Source of the DNA: Candidatus Delongbacteria bacterium
GTDB taxonomy: Bacteria; CAIWAD01
Length of the DNA: 64,000 nt
Direction of reading: 5' to 3'
Assembly: GCA_041675285.1 (NCBI GenBank)
Contig: JBAYTZ010000010.1
Coordinates: 62,001-126,000 of the forward strand
In this document: piece after piece, positions 45,428 through 56,400 of the stretch
How positions within the stretch are numbered: the first letter of the stretch is position 1
Layout: every line of letters begins with the position of its first letter
Position numbers and translations under genes: made by a program
The notes under the pieces: generated by a model
Told to the model about the DNA's origin: nothing
The model's database searches: none
The model's input: only the letters and a program-made list of their open reading frames with translations

Positions 45428-45546
45428 TTTCTTTCCCTTCCACTTGAGATCCGGCTGCAACTTGTCGATTCATGCAGCGTGAAGCGAGAAGCCGCGCGGC
45501 GCCCTTCCCCGGCGCCGGGCCTGATTCCCAACGAGGGGGGAGGCGC

Positions 45547-45921
45547 ATGTTGGATCGGATGCAATTCCACCGGGCCATCCTGGACCACCTGATGGAACCC
45601 GTCCTGGCCAGCGACGCCACCGGCATGGTGCAGTACATGAATCCCGCGGCCGAGCGCCTGATCGGCTGGCCGCTCTGGGAGGCGGTGAGCCAGCCCGTGC
45701 AGGAGATCCTGGACCCGGAAGGCGTGCTGGCGGACACCGTCTGGCAGGAACTCCTCCACTCCGGCGAGTGCCTGGTCAACCAGCCCTGCCGCCTGCGGGC
45801 CCGCTGGGGGGAGACCCTGGAGCGCCGGGTCAGCGTTTCGCCGCTCTATCAGGGGAGTTTCCGCTGCGGCACAGTCTTCGTGTTCCACGAGGATCGGGGT
45901 GACAGCGCGTCTTCCACCTGA
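45547..45921 (+). CDS. Stand-alone PAS-domain protein
   Basis: 124 residues after a strong GGGGGGAGG site. It is essentially a single PAS fold: HRAILDHLMEPVLASDATGMV, YMNPAAERLIGWPLWEAV, a central helix, and RVSVSPLYQGSFRCGTVFVFHED. There is no output domain, so it would act through protein contacts. It is convergent with the phosphatase/ADP-ribosylglycohydrolase fusion and divergent from bcp. Confidence 0.8.
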   Translation: MLDRMQFHRAILDHLMEPVLASDATGMVQYMNPAAERLIGWPLWEAVSQPVQEILDPEGVLADTVWQELLHSGECLVNQPCRLRARWGETLERRVSVSPLYQGSFRCGTVFVFHEDRGDSASST

Positions 45922-45959
45922 TTCACTCCGCCCCCACCCCGCCGACGCCGATCCATCCC

Positions 45960-45990
45960 TTGGCTCTGTGCCTCTGTGACTCTGTGGTGA
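45960..45990 (-). repeat. CTCTGTG-family intergenic repeat
   Basis: GGCTCTGTGCCTCTGTGACT followed by CTGTGGTGAG, between the PAS gene and the fusion gene; a copy of the dispersed family. Confidence 0.75.
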
Positions 45991-46003
45991 GCCATTCCTC
46001 TCA

Positions 46004-47833
46004 TCAGCCCCGGGCGGCCGTCAGCAGCCGCTCGGCCAGCACCAGGGCGTCCACCGGCCAGCAGGCCCGGGGCCGCGGATGCTCCACCTCCGCCAATCCC
46101 GGCAACGGCCGACAGGCCATCAGGCGCAGACGCCAGCGGGCCGGCAGCGCGTCCAGGCCGTGGACGGCCCCCAGCAGCGCGCCCGCGATGGCCGCGTTGG
46201 TGTCCGTGTCGCCGCCGCGCCCCACCGTGTCCACCAGGGCCTCCTCCAGGCTGGGGGCGTGCAGCAGCTGCCAGACTGCGTTCTGGAAGGCCACCAGCAC
46301 CCACCCCATCTGGGAGTGGTAGTCCGCGGGCGGCGCCGTGCGAGCCGCGCGCAGGACCTCCAGGAGCGAGGTGTCCACGCCCAGCGCGGCGGCGCGGCCC
46401 AGCAGGCCGGCGTAGATCCGCTCCGGCCCGTGGCCCCGGCTCACGGCGGAGGCGACGGCCCCGGCGAACAGCGCCGAGGCCTGGCGGCAGACCGGATGCG
46501 GATGGGTCAGGCCCGCGTCCTGGGAGGCCCACTCTTCGGCCCGCTCCCGCGGCTGTCCCGCCACGAAGATGCCCAGCGGCGCGACGCGCATCAGGGCCCC
46601 GTTGGCCTGGCTCTGGGCGTCGGGACGCGCCGTCAGCCCCAGCCGCGTGGTGGTTCCCACGTCGAAGGGGCCCGAGTGCAGCCAGCTGCGGTAGGATTCC
46701 AGCACAGCCTCGGGTGTGAAGACGCCGTCCCGCACCAGGGTGCGCGCCAGGTGCAGGGCCATCTCGCCGTCGTCAGTGGGCTGGCCGGCCAGCGTGTTCC
46801 ACTGGCCGCCGTCCTCCAGCTCGCGCAGGCCCGCGGGGAAGTTCTCGCGGATCCAGGCCGGGTCGCGGAACTCCACCAGCCCGCCCAGCGAGTCCCCGGC
46901 CAGCAGCCCCAGCAGGCAGCCCTGGGCGCGCCGCAGGCGGCCCCAGTCCGGACGCACGGCCCGCGCCACGGGGAAGGCCAGGTCCAGACCCGCTTCCGCC
47001 GGGGTCCGCGCGCCCACGCCGCTCCAGTCCCGGGCGGCCAGCTCGCGCACCAGGGCGGGCGCCCCACCAAAGGCCCGGCCGTCGTTGTTGCAGCTCCCGT
47101 CCGCCCCGTAGCGGATGGGTTCCCCGGCGCCGTTCACCAGCTCCCCGCCCACCGCCAGCAGCAGGGCGTGCCCGCCGGCCAGATCCCAGGATTCCGGCCC
47201 GCCCAGCGAGACCGTCACGTCGCCCTCGCCTGCGGCCACCAGGGCCATGCGCAGCGCGATGCTGGGCAGGGTCACGTAGCGCAGCGGCGCCACGGCCTGG
47301 GCGTTGGCCAGCGAGTTCTTGCGGTCGGCCTCGTGGGAGACCAGGGCCAGCGCGCCCTCCCCACCGGCGGGCCACTCCCGGCTCGTCTCCACGCCGTTGC
47401 GCAGCAGGGGTCCGCCGGCCCGCCAGGCCAGCTGCTCGCCCACCCCCTCCGGTCCGTCCCAGGCCATGACGACGCCCAGCACGGGTCGCCCCTCCTCCAC
47501 CAGCCCGATGGAGACCGCCGAGCCGCGGCAGCCCTTCAGGTAGGGCGAGGTGCCGTCGTTGGGATCCACGATCCACAGGTGGCCGCCCACGCGCGGCCCG
47601 TCCCCGAGCACGCGGGCGTGCAGCTCCTCGCCCAGGCAGCCGTCCCCCGGGCAATGCCGGCCCAGGATCTCCTGGATGCGCGCCTCCACCTCCTCGTCCA
47701 CGTCGGCGTGGCTGCCCGCGCCCCGCGGCCCGCCCGGGCGATGGTACTCCACCCAGAGCTGGCGCGCCGCCTCCGTGGCGGCCTCGCGGGCCGCCGCCAG
47801 GCGGACCTCCAGTTCACGTGCGCTAAGGGACAT
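46004..47833 (-). CDS. Fusion: inositol-phosphatase/CysQ-like domain + ADP-ribosylglycohydrolase domain
   Basis: 609 residues from the ATG of MSLSARELEV, with GGGAG upstream. Residues 1-280 form a FIG-superfamily phosphatase: GEE in CLGEELHARV, the metal motif WIVDPNDGTSPY, and WDLAGGHALLLAVGGE. Residues about 295-609 form an ADP-ribosylglycohydrolase (DraG/ARH) domain: GCLLGLLAGDSLGG, TDDGEMALHLAR, and the C-terminal magnesium motif GGDTDTNAAIAGALLGAVHG. Both active sites look intact. FIG phosphatases act on 3'-phosphoadenosine phosphates or inositol phosphates, and ARH enzymes remove ADP-ribose from protein or cleave free ADP-ribose derivatives. A joint role on phosphorylated ADP-ribose or nucleotide by-products is inference. 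Confidence 0.88.
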   Translation of the reverse strand: MSLSARELEVRLAAAREAATEAARQLWVEYHRPGGPRGAGSHADVDEEVEARIQEILGRHCPGDGCLGEELHARVLGDGPRVGGHLWIVDPNDGTSPYLKGCRGSAVSIGLVEEGRPVLGVVMAWDGPEGVGEQLAWRAGGPLLRNGVETSREWPAGGEGALALVSHEADRKNSLANAQAVAPLRYVTLPSIALRMALVAAGEGDVTVSLGGPESWDLAGGHALLLAVGGELVNGAGEPIRYGADGSCNNDGRAFGGAPALVRELAARDWSGVGARTPAEAGLDLAFPVARAVRPDWGRLRRAQGCLLGLLAGDSLGGLVEFRDPAWIRENFPAGLRELEDGGQWNTLAGQPTDDGEMALHLARTLVRDGVFTPEAVLESYRSWLHSGPFDVGTTTRLGLTARPDAQSQANGALMRVAPLGIFVAGQPRERAEEWASQDAGLTHPHPVCRQASALFAGAVASAVSRGHGPERIYAGLLGRAAALGVDTSLLEVLRAARTAPPADYHSQMGWVLVAFQNAVWQLLHAPSLEEALVDTVGRGGDTDTNAAIAGALLGAVHGLDALPARWRLRLMACRPLPGLAEVEHPRPRACWPVDALVLAERLLTAARG

Positions 47834-47926
47834 GGAAACTCCCGAACTGGTCGCGGGCCCGTAGCTGTGGCGGCTGGGCCTGAAGTGATGGACACAAAAG
47901 CGAGTGCCGGTGCGGTCGCGTGTGAC

Positions 47927-47952
47927 AAAAAAGGCCGGCCCGCAGGCCGGCC
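47927..47952 (-). terminator. Rho-independent terminator of ssrA
   Basis: On the minus strand GGCCGGCC, loop TGCG, GGCCGGCC followed by six T. It starts 14 bases after the tmRNA 3' end. Confidence 0.9.
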
Positions 47953-47965
47953 TCATCCGGGTTCA

Positions 47966-48318
47966 TGGAGACGGAGGGAGTTGAACCCTCGTCCGAAACA
48001 GCGCTTCCCTGGGCTTCTACATGTGTAGATCGTTGTTTGATCTTGGGACGCCGACGCGAACGATCACGCTGCGGCGCCCCCAGGTTGAAAGATCTCGCCC
48101 CGCCGACTCAACCACATCCTTGGGGCCAGCTCACAAGATGACGAAGGGTCCCTGGGCCGTGAGCAGGCTCAGGGTCTTCGGCTGCCTAGTTACTAGGCGG
48201 CGAGAGCGTAATCGTTGCCGATTATGTTGTTGCCGAAACTTTTAACGTGGGGCTCCGGCGCGTCCACGACATGCAGCCCGGGGTCCCGACCATCCCGTCG
48301 AATCCCACGAACGTCCCC
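47966..48318 (-). ncRNA. ssrA: Transfer-messenger RNA (tmRNA)
   Basis: Rescues stalled ribosomes. About 353 bases. The 5' GGGGACG pairs with 3' CGTCTCC, followed by an encoded CCA at 47968-47966. The T-arm is GAGGGTTCAACTCCCTC. The reading frame at 48234-48193 encodes GNNIIGNDYALAA and ends TAG TAA, with the stops in a GCCTAG/CTAGGC hairpin. A Gly resume codon instead of Ala recalls tags I remember from Bacteroidota (such as GENNYALAA). One-piece, not permuted. No SmpB gene is in the window. Confidence 0.96.
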
Positions 48319-48426
48319 GAATGGCCGGCAACATAGGGAATCCGCCGCTAACCGACCGGCATTTGCTTGCATCATCCGGACCCGGCGCTCATCTTGCTGC
48401 GGCACGCCATTCCAGGGAGTCCCCGC

Positions 48427-50886
48427 ATGAACCGCACCCACCCCGTTTTTCCGCACTCATGGTCCCACCGAATCCTGGTGCCGGCGCGAACCCGGGGCTG
48501 GCTGGTCCTCCTGCTGGCGCTCTGGGGCACGGCCCGGGCCGGCGTGCTGGACGATTGGGAGCGCGCCCTGGCCGACCTGCGCGAGCCCGTCCGGGCCCGG
48601 CGCGCCCCGGTGCAGGATCTGGTCCTCCCCTTCCAGTTGGGAACCCTGGCCTGGGAGCGCGGCGTCTGCCGCGTGCTGCCGCTGCTGGTGGACGGCGACA
48701 GCCTCTTCGTGGTGGAGCTGAGCGGCCGGGGCCGGCTGGACCCGGCGCAGCCCGGTGAGCTGGAAACCCTGGCCGCCCGGGCCGCCCTGGGACGGCACGC
48801 GGAGGACAAGCGGCTGCGGCAGGTCAGCTGGCTCTGCGCGGAGCTGCCGCCCCAGCTGGCCACGCTGGACTGGCGCCCGCTCAAGCCCCGCCTGCCCTTT
48901 CTAGCCTTGCCTGGATTCGACGTGCAGCGGGCCCTGGGACGGCTTCATCCGGATCATCCGCTGCTGCACGCCCCCGTCGGCACGGAGCCAGGCTGGCTGC
49001 TGGCCGAGCCCGACGGCCTGCTCTGGGAGCGGCAGGGGGACGCCGCCCGCTGGCAGCGCTCGCTGCACTCGGGCAGCAGCCTGCATGTGCCCCTGAGCGG
49101 CGTTCTGCGCTGCCGGGGAGATTCCCTGGCCCCGCCCCGGGACCCCGCCTGGCTGCCGCCCACCCTGGCCACGCCCGCGCTGGCCGTGGACAGTCTGGTC
49201 CTGGAGCTGGAGCGGCGGGGCGGCCGCCTGCACTGGACACTGGAGCTGATCGGACCGCCGCGGGTGGAACCGCTCTGGCTGTTGCTGGACCCGGCGGCCC
49301 GCCTGACGACGGCCGAGTGGTCGCTGCCCGACGGCACGCGCCGGCCCGCCGCCCACAACCGGCGCGCCGGCTCGGCCAACCCCGGCCCCTGGCTGCTGCT
49401 GGAAGCTCTGCCGGGGGCCACCCTCCTGCGCCTGCAGGGCGACAGCCCGGCCGCGCTGGTGACGGCCGAGGCGCCGGGCTCCCGCCACGCCGTGCGCGGC
49501 AACTGGTTTCCCCGCCTGCCCTGGTGGGAAGCCGCCCGGCCCGCTCGGCTGCTGGATCCCGGCCACCTGCTGCCCGCCTGGCCGGACAGCCTGGCGCCCG
49601 CGCCGACCCGGCTGGACGCCCTGGCTCCCCAGCGCCTGCTGCCCGAGACCCGCGACCTGCTGCCGCTGGGCGGCGGCGCGGCCCTCTGCTGGACGCCCCT
49701 GCGCCAGCGGGCGGCCTTTCAGGTGCCGCAGCCGGCCCGCGTGCGCCGCCAGACCGCCGGGATCGAGAACCTGGACCTACCGCGGGAGCGCGAGGTGCGC
49801 ACGCCGGGGCACGAGGACCCCGCCGAACCCGTGGACCTCAGCCAGGGGCAGGACACGCTCAGCCTGGGCATCCTGGGCGAGGAGCAGGTGCTGACGGAGC
49901 TGGCGGACGCCGCCGCGCGGCTGGAAGCCTGGCTGGGGCCGGCGCCGGAGCCCGTCCTGCTGCTGGAGCGCACGGGGAATCCGGCCGACCGCCGCGAGGA
50001 GGAGGATCAGCTGCTGGGCCATGATCTGGCCCCGGACGAGCCGCTGGAGATTGGCGCGCGCGAGCTGCGCGAGGCCACGGCGGAGGCCCGTCTGGCGCGG
50101 CTGGAGATCCTCTGCCGCGGCTGGTGGCGGCCGGGACCGGCGGAGGCCGCGGCCTCGCCGCGCTGGATCCGCCACGGCGCGGCCCGGGCCTGCGCCCTGC
50201 TGCTGCTGGAGGAGCGTCAGGGGGCGCCGCGGGCGCGCCGCCTGCGCCAGGCGGCCCTCAACCGGCAACTCTCGCTCTTCCGTCCCAACGCGTTCGCCAG
50301 TCTGCCCGCGCTGGGCGAGCGGGCCGAGGGCGGCTGGCACTCGGCCGAGACCCAGGACCTGCTGGCCTGGCGCTTCGCCCTGCTGCTGGAGCACCTGCGC
50401 TGGCGGCTGCGCGATCCGCGGAGCCTGGAGGACGGCGCCTACCGGCTCTGCCTGCGCGAACTGGCGCTGCGCCTGCGCGAGCCCCTCAGTCCGCGCGAGC
50501 CGCTGCAGGAAGTGAAACGCGCGCTGGCCGATTTCCTGGTGGCCAACGATCTGCTGGAGAGCAGCGGCTTCGGCGACGCCCGCGCCCTCTGGGCCTGGCT
50601 GGACGGGCAGTGGCGCGAGTCCGTCGTGCCGGAGATCCGCGTGCGCACGGGCCGGGTGGAGACGGCGGAAGGCCCGCGGCTGGCCCTGCGCGTGGGCTGG
50701 AGCGCGCCCCCGGCGCCCTCCACCGTGCTGCCCGTGCTGACCCGCACAGCCCAGGGCTTCACGGCCTACAGCCTGCGGGCCACGGCGCAGGAGGAACAGT
50801 TCGTGCTGCCCCTGGACCCGGCGGAGCTGACGGGCCTGGAGGTGGCGCCCGGCGCCTCGCTGGTGGCGCGGATCAAGCTGGACTGA
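48427..50886 (+). CDS. Large exported protein of unknown function (possible inactive M1-like)
   Basis: 819 residues. ATG 48427 has GGGAG upstream. The signal segment is WLVLLLALWGTARA at about residues 28-42, after an unusually long N-region. I do not recognise the family. It has a beta-rich first half (VDSLVLELERRGGRLHWTLE, ARLTTAEWSLPDGTRRPAA) and an Ala/Leu/Arg helical second half (ARLARLEILCRGWW, RRLRQAALNRQLSLFRPNAF). This order, with NWFPRLPWWE in between, is loosely like M1-type aminopeptidases, but no HExxH zinc motif is visible. It precedes the PNPFNP-type protein by 48 bases and may be its partner. Confidence 0.7.
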   Translation: MNRTHPVFPHSWSHRILVPARTRGWLVLLLALWGTARAGVLDDWERALADLREPVRARRAPVQDLVLPFQLGTLAWERGVCRVLPLLVDGDSLFVVELSGRGRLDPAQPGELETLAARAALGRHAEDKRLRQVSWLCAELPPQLATLDWRPLKPRLPFLALPGFDVQRALGRLHPDHPLLHAPVGTEPGWLLAEPDGLLWERQGDAARWQRSLHSGSSLHVPLSGVLRCRGDSLAPPRDPAWLPPTLATPALAVDSLVLELERRGGRLHWTLELIGPPRVEPLWLLLDPAARLTTAEWSLPDGTRRPAAHNRRAGSANPGPWLLLEALPGATLLRLQGDSPAALVTAEAPGSRHAVRGNWFPRLPWWEAARPARLLDPGHLLPAWPDSLAPAPTRLDALAPQRLLPETRDLLPLGGGAALCWTPLRQRAAFQVPQPARVRRQTAGIENLDLPREREVRTPGHEDPAEPVDLSQGQDTLSLGILGEEQVLTELADAAARLEAWLGPAPEPVLLLERTGNPADRREEEDQLLGHDLAPDEPLEIGARELREATAEARLARLEILCRGWWRPGPAEAAASPRWIRHGAARACALLLLEERQGAPRARRLRQAALNRQLSLFRPNAFASLPALGERAEGGWHSAETQDLLAWRFALLLEHLRWRLRDPRSLEDGAYRLCLRELALRLREPLSPREPLQEVKRALADFLVANDLLESSGFGDARALWAWLDGQWRESVVPEIRVRTGRVETAEGPRLALRVGWSAPPAPSTVLPVLTRTAQGFTAYSLRATAQEEQFVLPLDPAELTGLEVAPGASLVARIKLD

Positions 50887-50934
50887 GTGGAATCGACCGC
50901 CGTGTTACACGGCCCGCAACCTGGAAGGCGCGAC

Positions 50935-53082
50935 ATGAGACGTCATCACCCGCTGCCGGCCTTCGCCGCCCTGGCGGCCCTGGCCTTGGTCGCGCCCGCC
51001 CGGGCCGTGGAGATCGTCGGCACGCTGCCCGGCGTGGACGTGCGGGTCGTGGGCTGGCAGGCCGGCGCACCCTGTCTGCTGGGCGAAGGGGACCTGCGCT
51101 GGCTGGGCCAGGATCCCTTGGGCGGCCTGCTTATGGAACAGCGGCAGGAAGTGGAGGCCGAAAGCGTGGAGCTGGCGGCGGGCAGCCGGCTGAATGCCGT
51201 GTTGACCGGGCCGGGAATGCTGCGTGTGCGTGAGCGCGGCGGGGAGACTCCCGTGGCCCTGCAGGCGGGTTTCCAAGCGCTGGCCCAGGAAGGCGACCTG
51301 CTGGTGGCCGCCACGCACAGCATGCTCTGGCACGGGCGTCTGGACCTGGCGGATCCGGGTCTGATGCCGTGGTCAGGCGGCCTGCCCCACACACCGACAG
51401 CCCTCTGCGTCACGGGTGGCGCGTGGTGGACGGACGCCGACAGCCTGCGCGGCGTGGATCTGGGCAATCCGCCCCAGCCGCTGGGCCGCGCGGCGCTGCC
51501 CGGCGTGTCGCGGCTGGCGGGCGGCGGCGGGCGGCTGGCCGCCTGCCTGGGCGACGACGGACTGCGCGCCGTGAACGTGGACGAGCCCTCTTCTCCCACG
51601 GTTGGGCCGGCTTGGTCCGCGGGCCTGCCCGTGTACGATGCTGCGGTCTGGCGCGACGGCCTCTTCGTGCTGGCTTGCGGGGACAGCGGGCTGGCGCTGG
51701 CGGACCTGTCCGACGTCAACCAGCCCCTGTTGCTGAGCCGCTGGCGCACGGTGGAATCCGCCCGGCGCCTGACTCTGCGGAACGACAGCCTGCTGGTGGC
51801 CGAGGGGGCCGCTGGTGTCAGCCTGCACGTGCTGCGCCAGGAGGCCGGCGCCCCGCGCCTGGACCTGCTGGCCCGCCACGCCACGCGGCCCCGCCTGCTC
51901 TCCATTCCCCATGTGGATCCCCACGAACCGTCCTTCTGGTGCCTGGACGGGGGCCAGGGCTTCCGACGCATTCACTGGGACTGGAGTTGGGGTTGGGATC
52001 CCGGGCCCATCGAGACCGCTGACGTGGCGCTGCCCCTGCCCGTGGACGGCGGCGACATCGCCTGGCGCCATTGGAACGAGCAACCGCTCCTGTTCGCCGG
52101 CTGCCGCTACGGCGCGGGCCTGCGCTTCTACGAGGAGACGGACGGCGGCGTGCAGCTGCGCGGCATCCATCCCACCGACCCCGTCAAGCTGTTGGCCTGG
52201 GGCCCCGACGACCTCATCGCCTACGTCACGCCCGACGCCTTCGTGGCCCTCAAGCAGGCCAACCGCAACCCGTGGTTCCTGCTGCACCACGGCACCATTC
52301 CCCTGGCTGCCGAGCCGCTCTGCGCCGAGTGGGCGGGCCGCCACCTGCTGGTGGGCTGCGCCGACGGCCGCCTCTTCGACGTGGACGCCACGAACCTGGG
52401 CCAGCCCGTCCTGGCAGGCGTGCTCCAGCTGGGCGGGCCGGTGCTCGACCTCTCCGCCTGTTCCTGGGGCGACGGGGTGGCGGCGGCAGCGGGCGCGCTC
52501 TATTGGCTGCAACCCGACGCCGCCGGCGCCTATGAGGTGACGGACTCCGTCTGGCGCGCGGGCGTCGTCAGCACCTGCTCCACCACCGGCTACGGCGTGG
52601 CGGCGACGCGCGACCCCCACGAGGTCTTCGAGTTCATGGATCACTCAGGTTCGCTGAGCTGTTGGGGAGAGGTGCCGCTGCCCGCCGCCCCGCTGGCCGT
52701 GGCCCGCTGCCTCAGCACGGGCAGTTGCGGACACGCCCTGCTGGGCCTGGAGAACGGCGACCTGCTGCGCCTGGAGGTGGTCTGGGAGATCGGCGTCGAC
52801 CCAGGCCCCCAGCGGCCCGGCAGATTGGAGTTGGTGGCCGCGCCCAATCCCTTCAACCCGGCGACGCAGCTCGCCTTCACCCTGGAGCGGGCCGCGCCCA
52901 CCGCCCGCCTGACCGTGCACGACGTGGCGGGCCGCGAGCGCTGGCGCCGCGAGCTGGGGCCCCTGGCCGCCGGGACGCACCGCCAGCAGCTGGGCGCGGA
53001 GGGCTGGCCCAGCGGCCTGTATTTCGCCCGGCTGGAGCTTGGGGATCGCAGCGCAAGCCGCAAATTGTTGCTGGTGCGTTGA
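50935..53082 (+). CDS. Exported beta-propeller-like protein with FlgD/type IX-like C-terminal domain
   Basis: 715 residues; ATG after GGAAGG; signal peptide MRRHHPLPAFAALAALALVA. The middle is a run of short beta motifs typical of LVIVD or propeller repeats (LFVLACGDSGLALADLSDVN, SLLVAEGAAGVSLHVLRQEA). The last 85 residues are a secretion/anchoring domain: AAPNPFNPATQLAFTLE, RLTVHDVAGRERW, GLYFARLELGDRSASRKLL. That NPFNP start and KLLLVR end characterise type IX or FlgD-like sorting domains in FCB and related phyla. It is most likely a cell-surface or secreted protein. Confidence 0.82.
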   Translation: MRRHHPLPAFAALAALALVAPARAVEIVGTLPGVDVRVVGWQAGAPCLLGEGDLRWLGQDPLGGLLMEQRQEVEAESVELAAGSRLNAVLTGPGMLRVRERGGETPVALQAGFQALAQEGDLLVAATHSMLWHGRLDLADPGLMPWSGGLPHTPTALCVTGGAWWTDADSLRGVDLGNPPQPLGRAALPGVSRLAGGGGRLAACLGDDGLRAVNVDEPSSPTVGPAWSAGLPVYDAAVWRDGLFVLACGDSGLALADLSDVNQPLLLSRWRTVESARRLTLRNDSLLVAEGAAGVSLHVLRQEAGAPRLDLLARHATRPRLLSIPHVDPHEPSFWCLDGGQGFRRIHWDWSWGWDPGPIETADVALPLPVDGGDIAWRHWNEQPLLFAGCRYGAGLRFYEETDGGVQLRGIHPTDPVKLLAWGPDDLIAYVTPDAFVALKQANRNPWFLLHHGTIPLAAEPLCAEWAGRHLLVGCADGRLFDVDATNLGQPVLAGVLQLGGPVLDLSACSWGDGVAAAAGALYWLQPDAAGAYEVTDSVWRAGVVSTCSTTGYGVAATRDPHEVFEFMDHSGSLSCWGEVPLPAAPLAVARCLSTGSCGHALLGLENGDLLRLEVVWEIGVDPGPQRPGRLELVAAPNPFNPATQLAFTLERAAPTARLTVHDVAGRERWRRELGPLAAGTHRQQLGAEGWPSGLYFARLELGDRSASRKLLLVR

Positions 53083-53148
53083 CGGGTCCGGGACCGCGCG
53101 CTGCGTGACACACAACCCGCCCGGCCCGCGGCCGGAGCGAGGAGACCC

Positions 53149-53355
53149 ATGGAGCTGCCCTTTCCCCTGCTCTGGAAGCTGTTGGTCAGCGTGGTGGGCA
53201 TGTTCTGGTTCGGATACGGCCGCCGGAAGAAAGAGTGGGTGCCCACCATCGGCGGCGTGGCCCTGATGCTGATGCCCTACTTCGTCCCCAACGCGCTGCT
53301 GCTGGTGGCGATCAGCCTGCTGCTGGGGGCAGTGGCCTGGAAACTCGAGCATTGA
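53149..53355 (+). CDS. Small membrane protein
   Basis: 68 residues after GAGGAG. Two hydrophobic segments (PLLWKLLVSVVGMFWFGYG and LMLMPYFVPNALLLVAISLL) flank a RRKKEW loop. GGVALMLMPYFVPN recalls small amino-acid-transport-like membrane proteins, but I assign no function. It is followed 31 bases later by another small membrane gene. Confidence 0.75.
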   Translation: MELPFPLLWKLLVSVVGMFWFGYGRRKKEWVPTIGGVALMLMPYFVPNALLLVAISLLLGAVAWKLEH

Positions 53356-53386
53356 CCCGGCCGCTTCGGCCGAAACCGGAGGTCTC

Positions 53387-53605
53387 ATGAGCGACGACAC
53401 CATCCACGTCGAAGTCTCCCGCGGCGAGGCCTGCCGCTCGCGTTGGAACCGCGGCGGCGGCGCGGCCAAGGCGGGCATCGGCCTGGGCACGGCCCTGGCG
53501 GTGACCATCTCCTGGAGCCTGAACAAGTCCCTGCTCTGGGCCATCCTGCACGGCATCTTCTCCTGGTTCTACGTGATCTATTACGCCATCTGGCTGACTC
53601 CCTGA
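53387..53605 (+). CDS. Small single- or double-span membrane protein
   Basis: 72 residues after CCGGAGG. The N terminus is soluble and charged (DDTIHVEVSRGEACRSRWNR). The C terminus is hydrophobic and aromatic (LLWAILHGIFSWFYVIYYAI), with LTP at the end. Function is unknown. It is probably cotranscribed with the 53149 gene. Confidence 0.72.
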   Translation: MSDDTIHVEVSRGEACRSRWNRGGGAAKAGIGLGTALAVTISWSLNKSLLWAILHGIFSWFYVIYYAIWLTP

Positions 53606-53927
53606 ACCCCGCGCGACTCGACGCACCGCCCTGCGCCGGCGGCCGGGATTCCCCGGTCCACCCGCCTCGTCCCGTGCCCGGATCGCCGTCCTGAGCCGCC
53701 ATTCGCGTGCGATCTGATTGCTTTGAAAGGGGAAAAGCGACTTCTTGTGGCGTCCCAGCCGCGTCGCAAGGATTTGGCAGCCATCGCCCACCGCTTTTCA
53801 GAAGCCGCGGCTCGCGGCCTTCCGCGGTTTCCTTTTGCCACGCCGGGCGACCGAGGCCTGCGCCTGCGCCGGGCCGCTCCCGAACCCGCTCACAACGCAT
53901 CAAACATGGGCAAGGAGGACACGAAGC
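53606..53927. other. 322-base gene-free region before the pyrophosphatase
   Basis: Presumably holds the mPPase promoter and leader. I see an AT-richer stretch around 53710-53745 (TTGCTTTGAAAGGGGAAAAG) and a strong CAAGGAGGACACG ribosome site at its end. No convincing small gene, riboswitch or terminator was found. Confidence 0.5.
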
Positions 53928-56363
<2,436 letters not shown>

Positions 56364-56372
56364 GTCTTCGAC

Positions 56373-56400
56373 AAGGGGGGCCGAAAGGCCCCCTTTCTTT
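56373..56400 (+). terminator. Rho-independent terminator of the pyrophosphatase gene
   Basis: GGGGGCC, GAAA tetraloop, GGCCCCC then TTTCTTTTT, directly after the stop. Confidence 0.93.

Noticed and set aside
47966..48318. Protein-coding frames across this stretch
   Set aside because: The sequence folds as tmRNA; only the 13-codon tag frame is meaningful.
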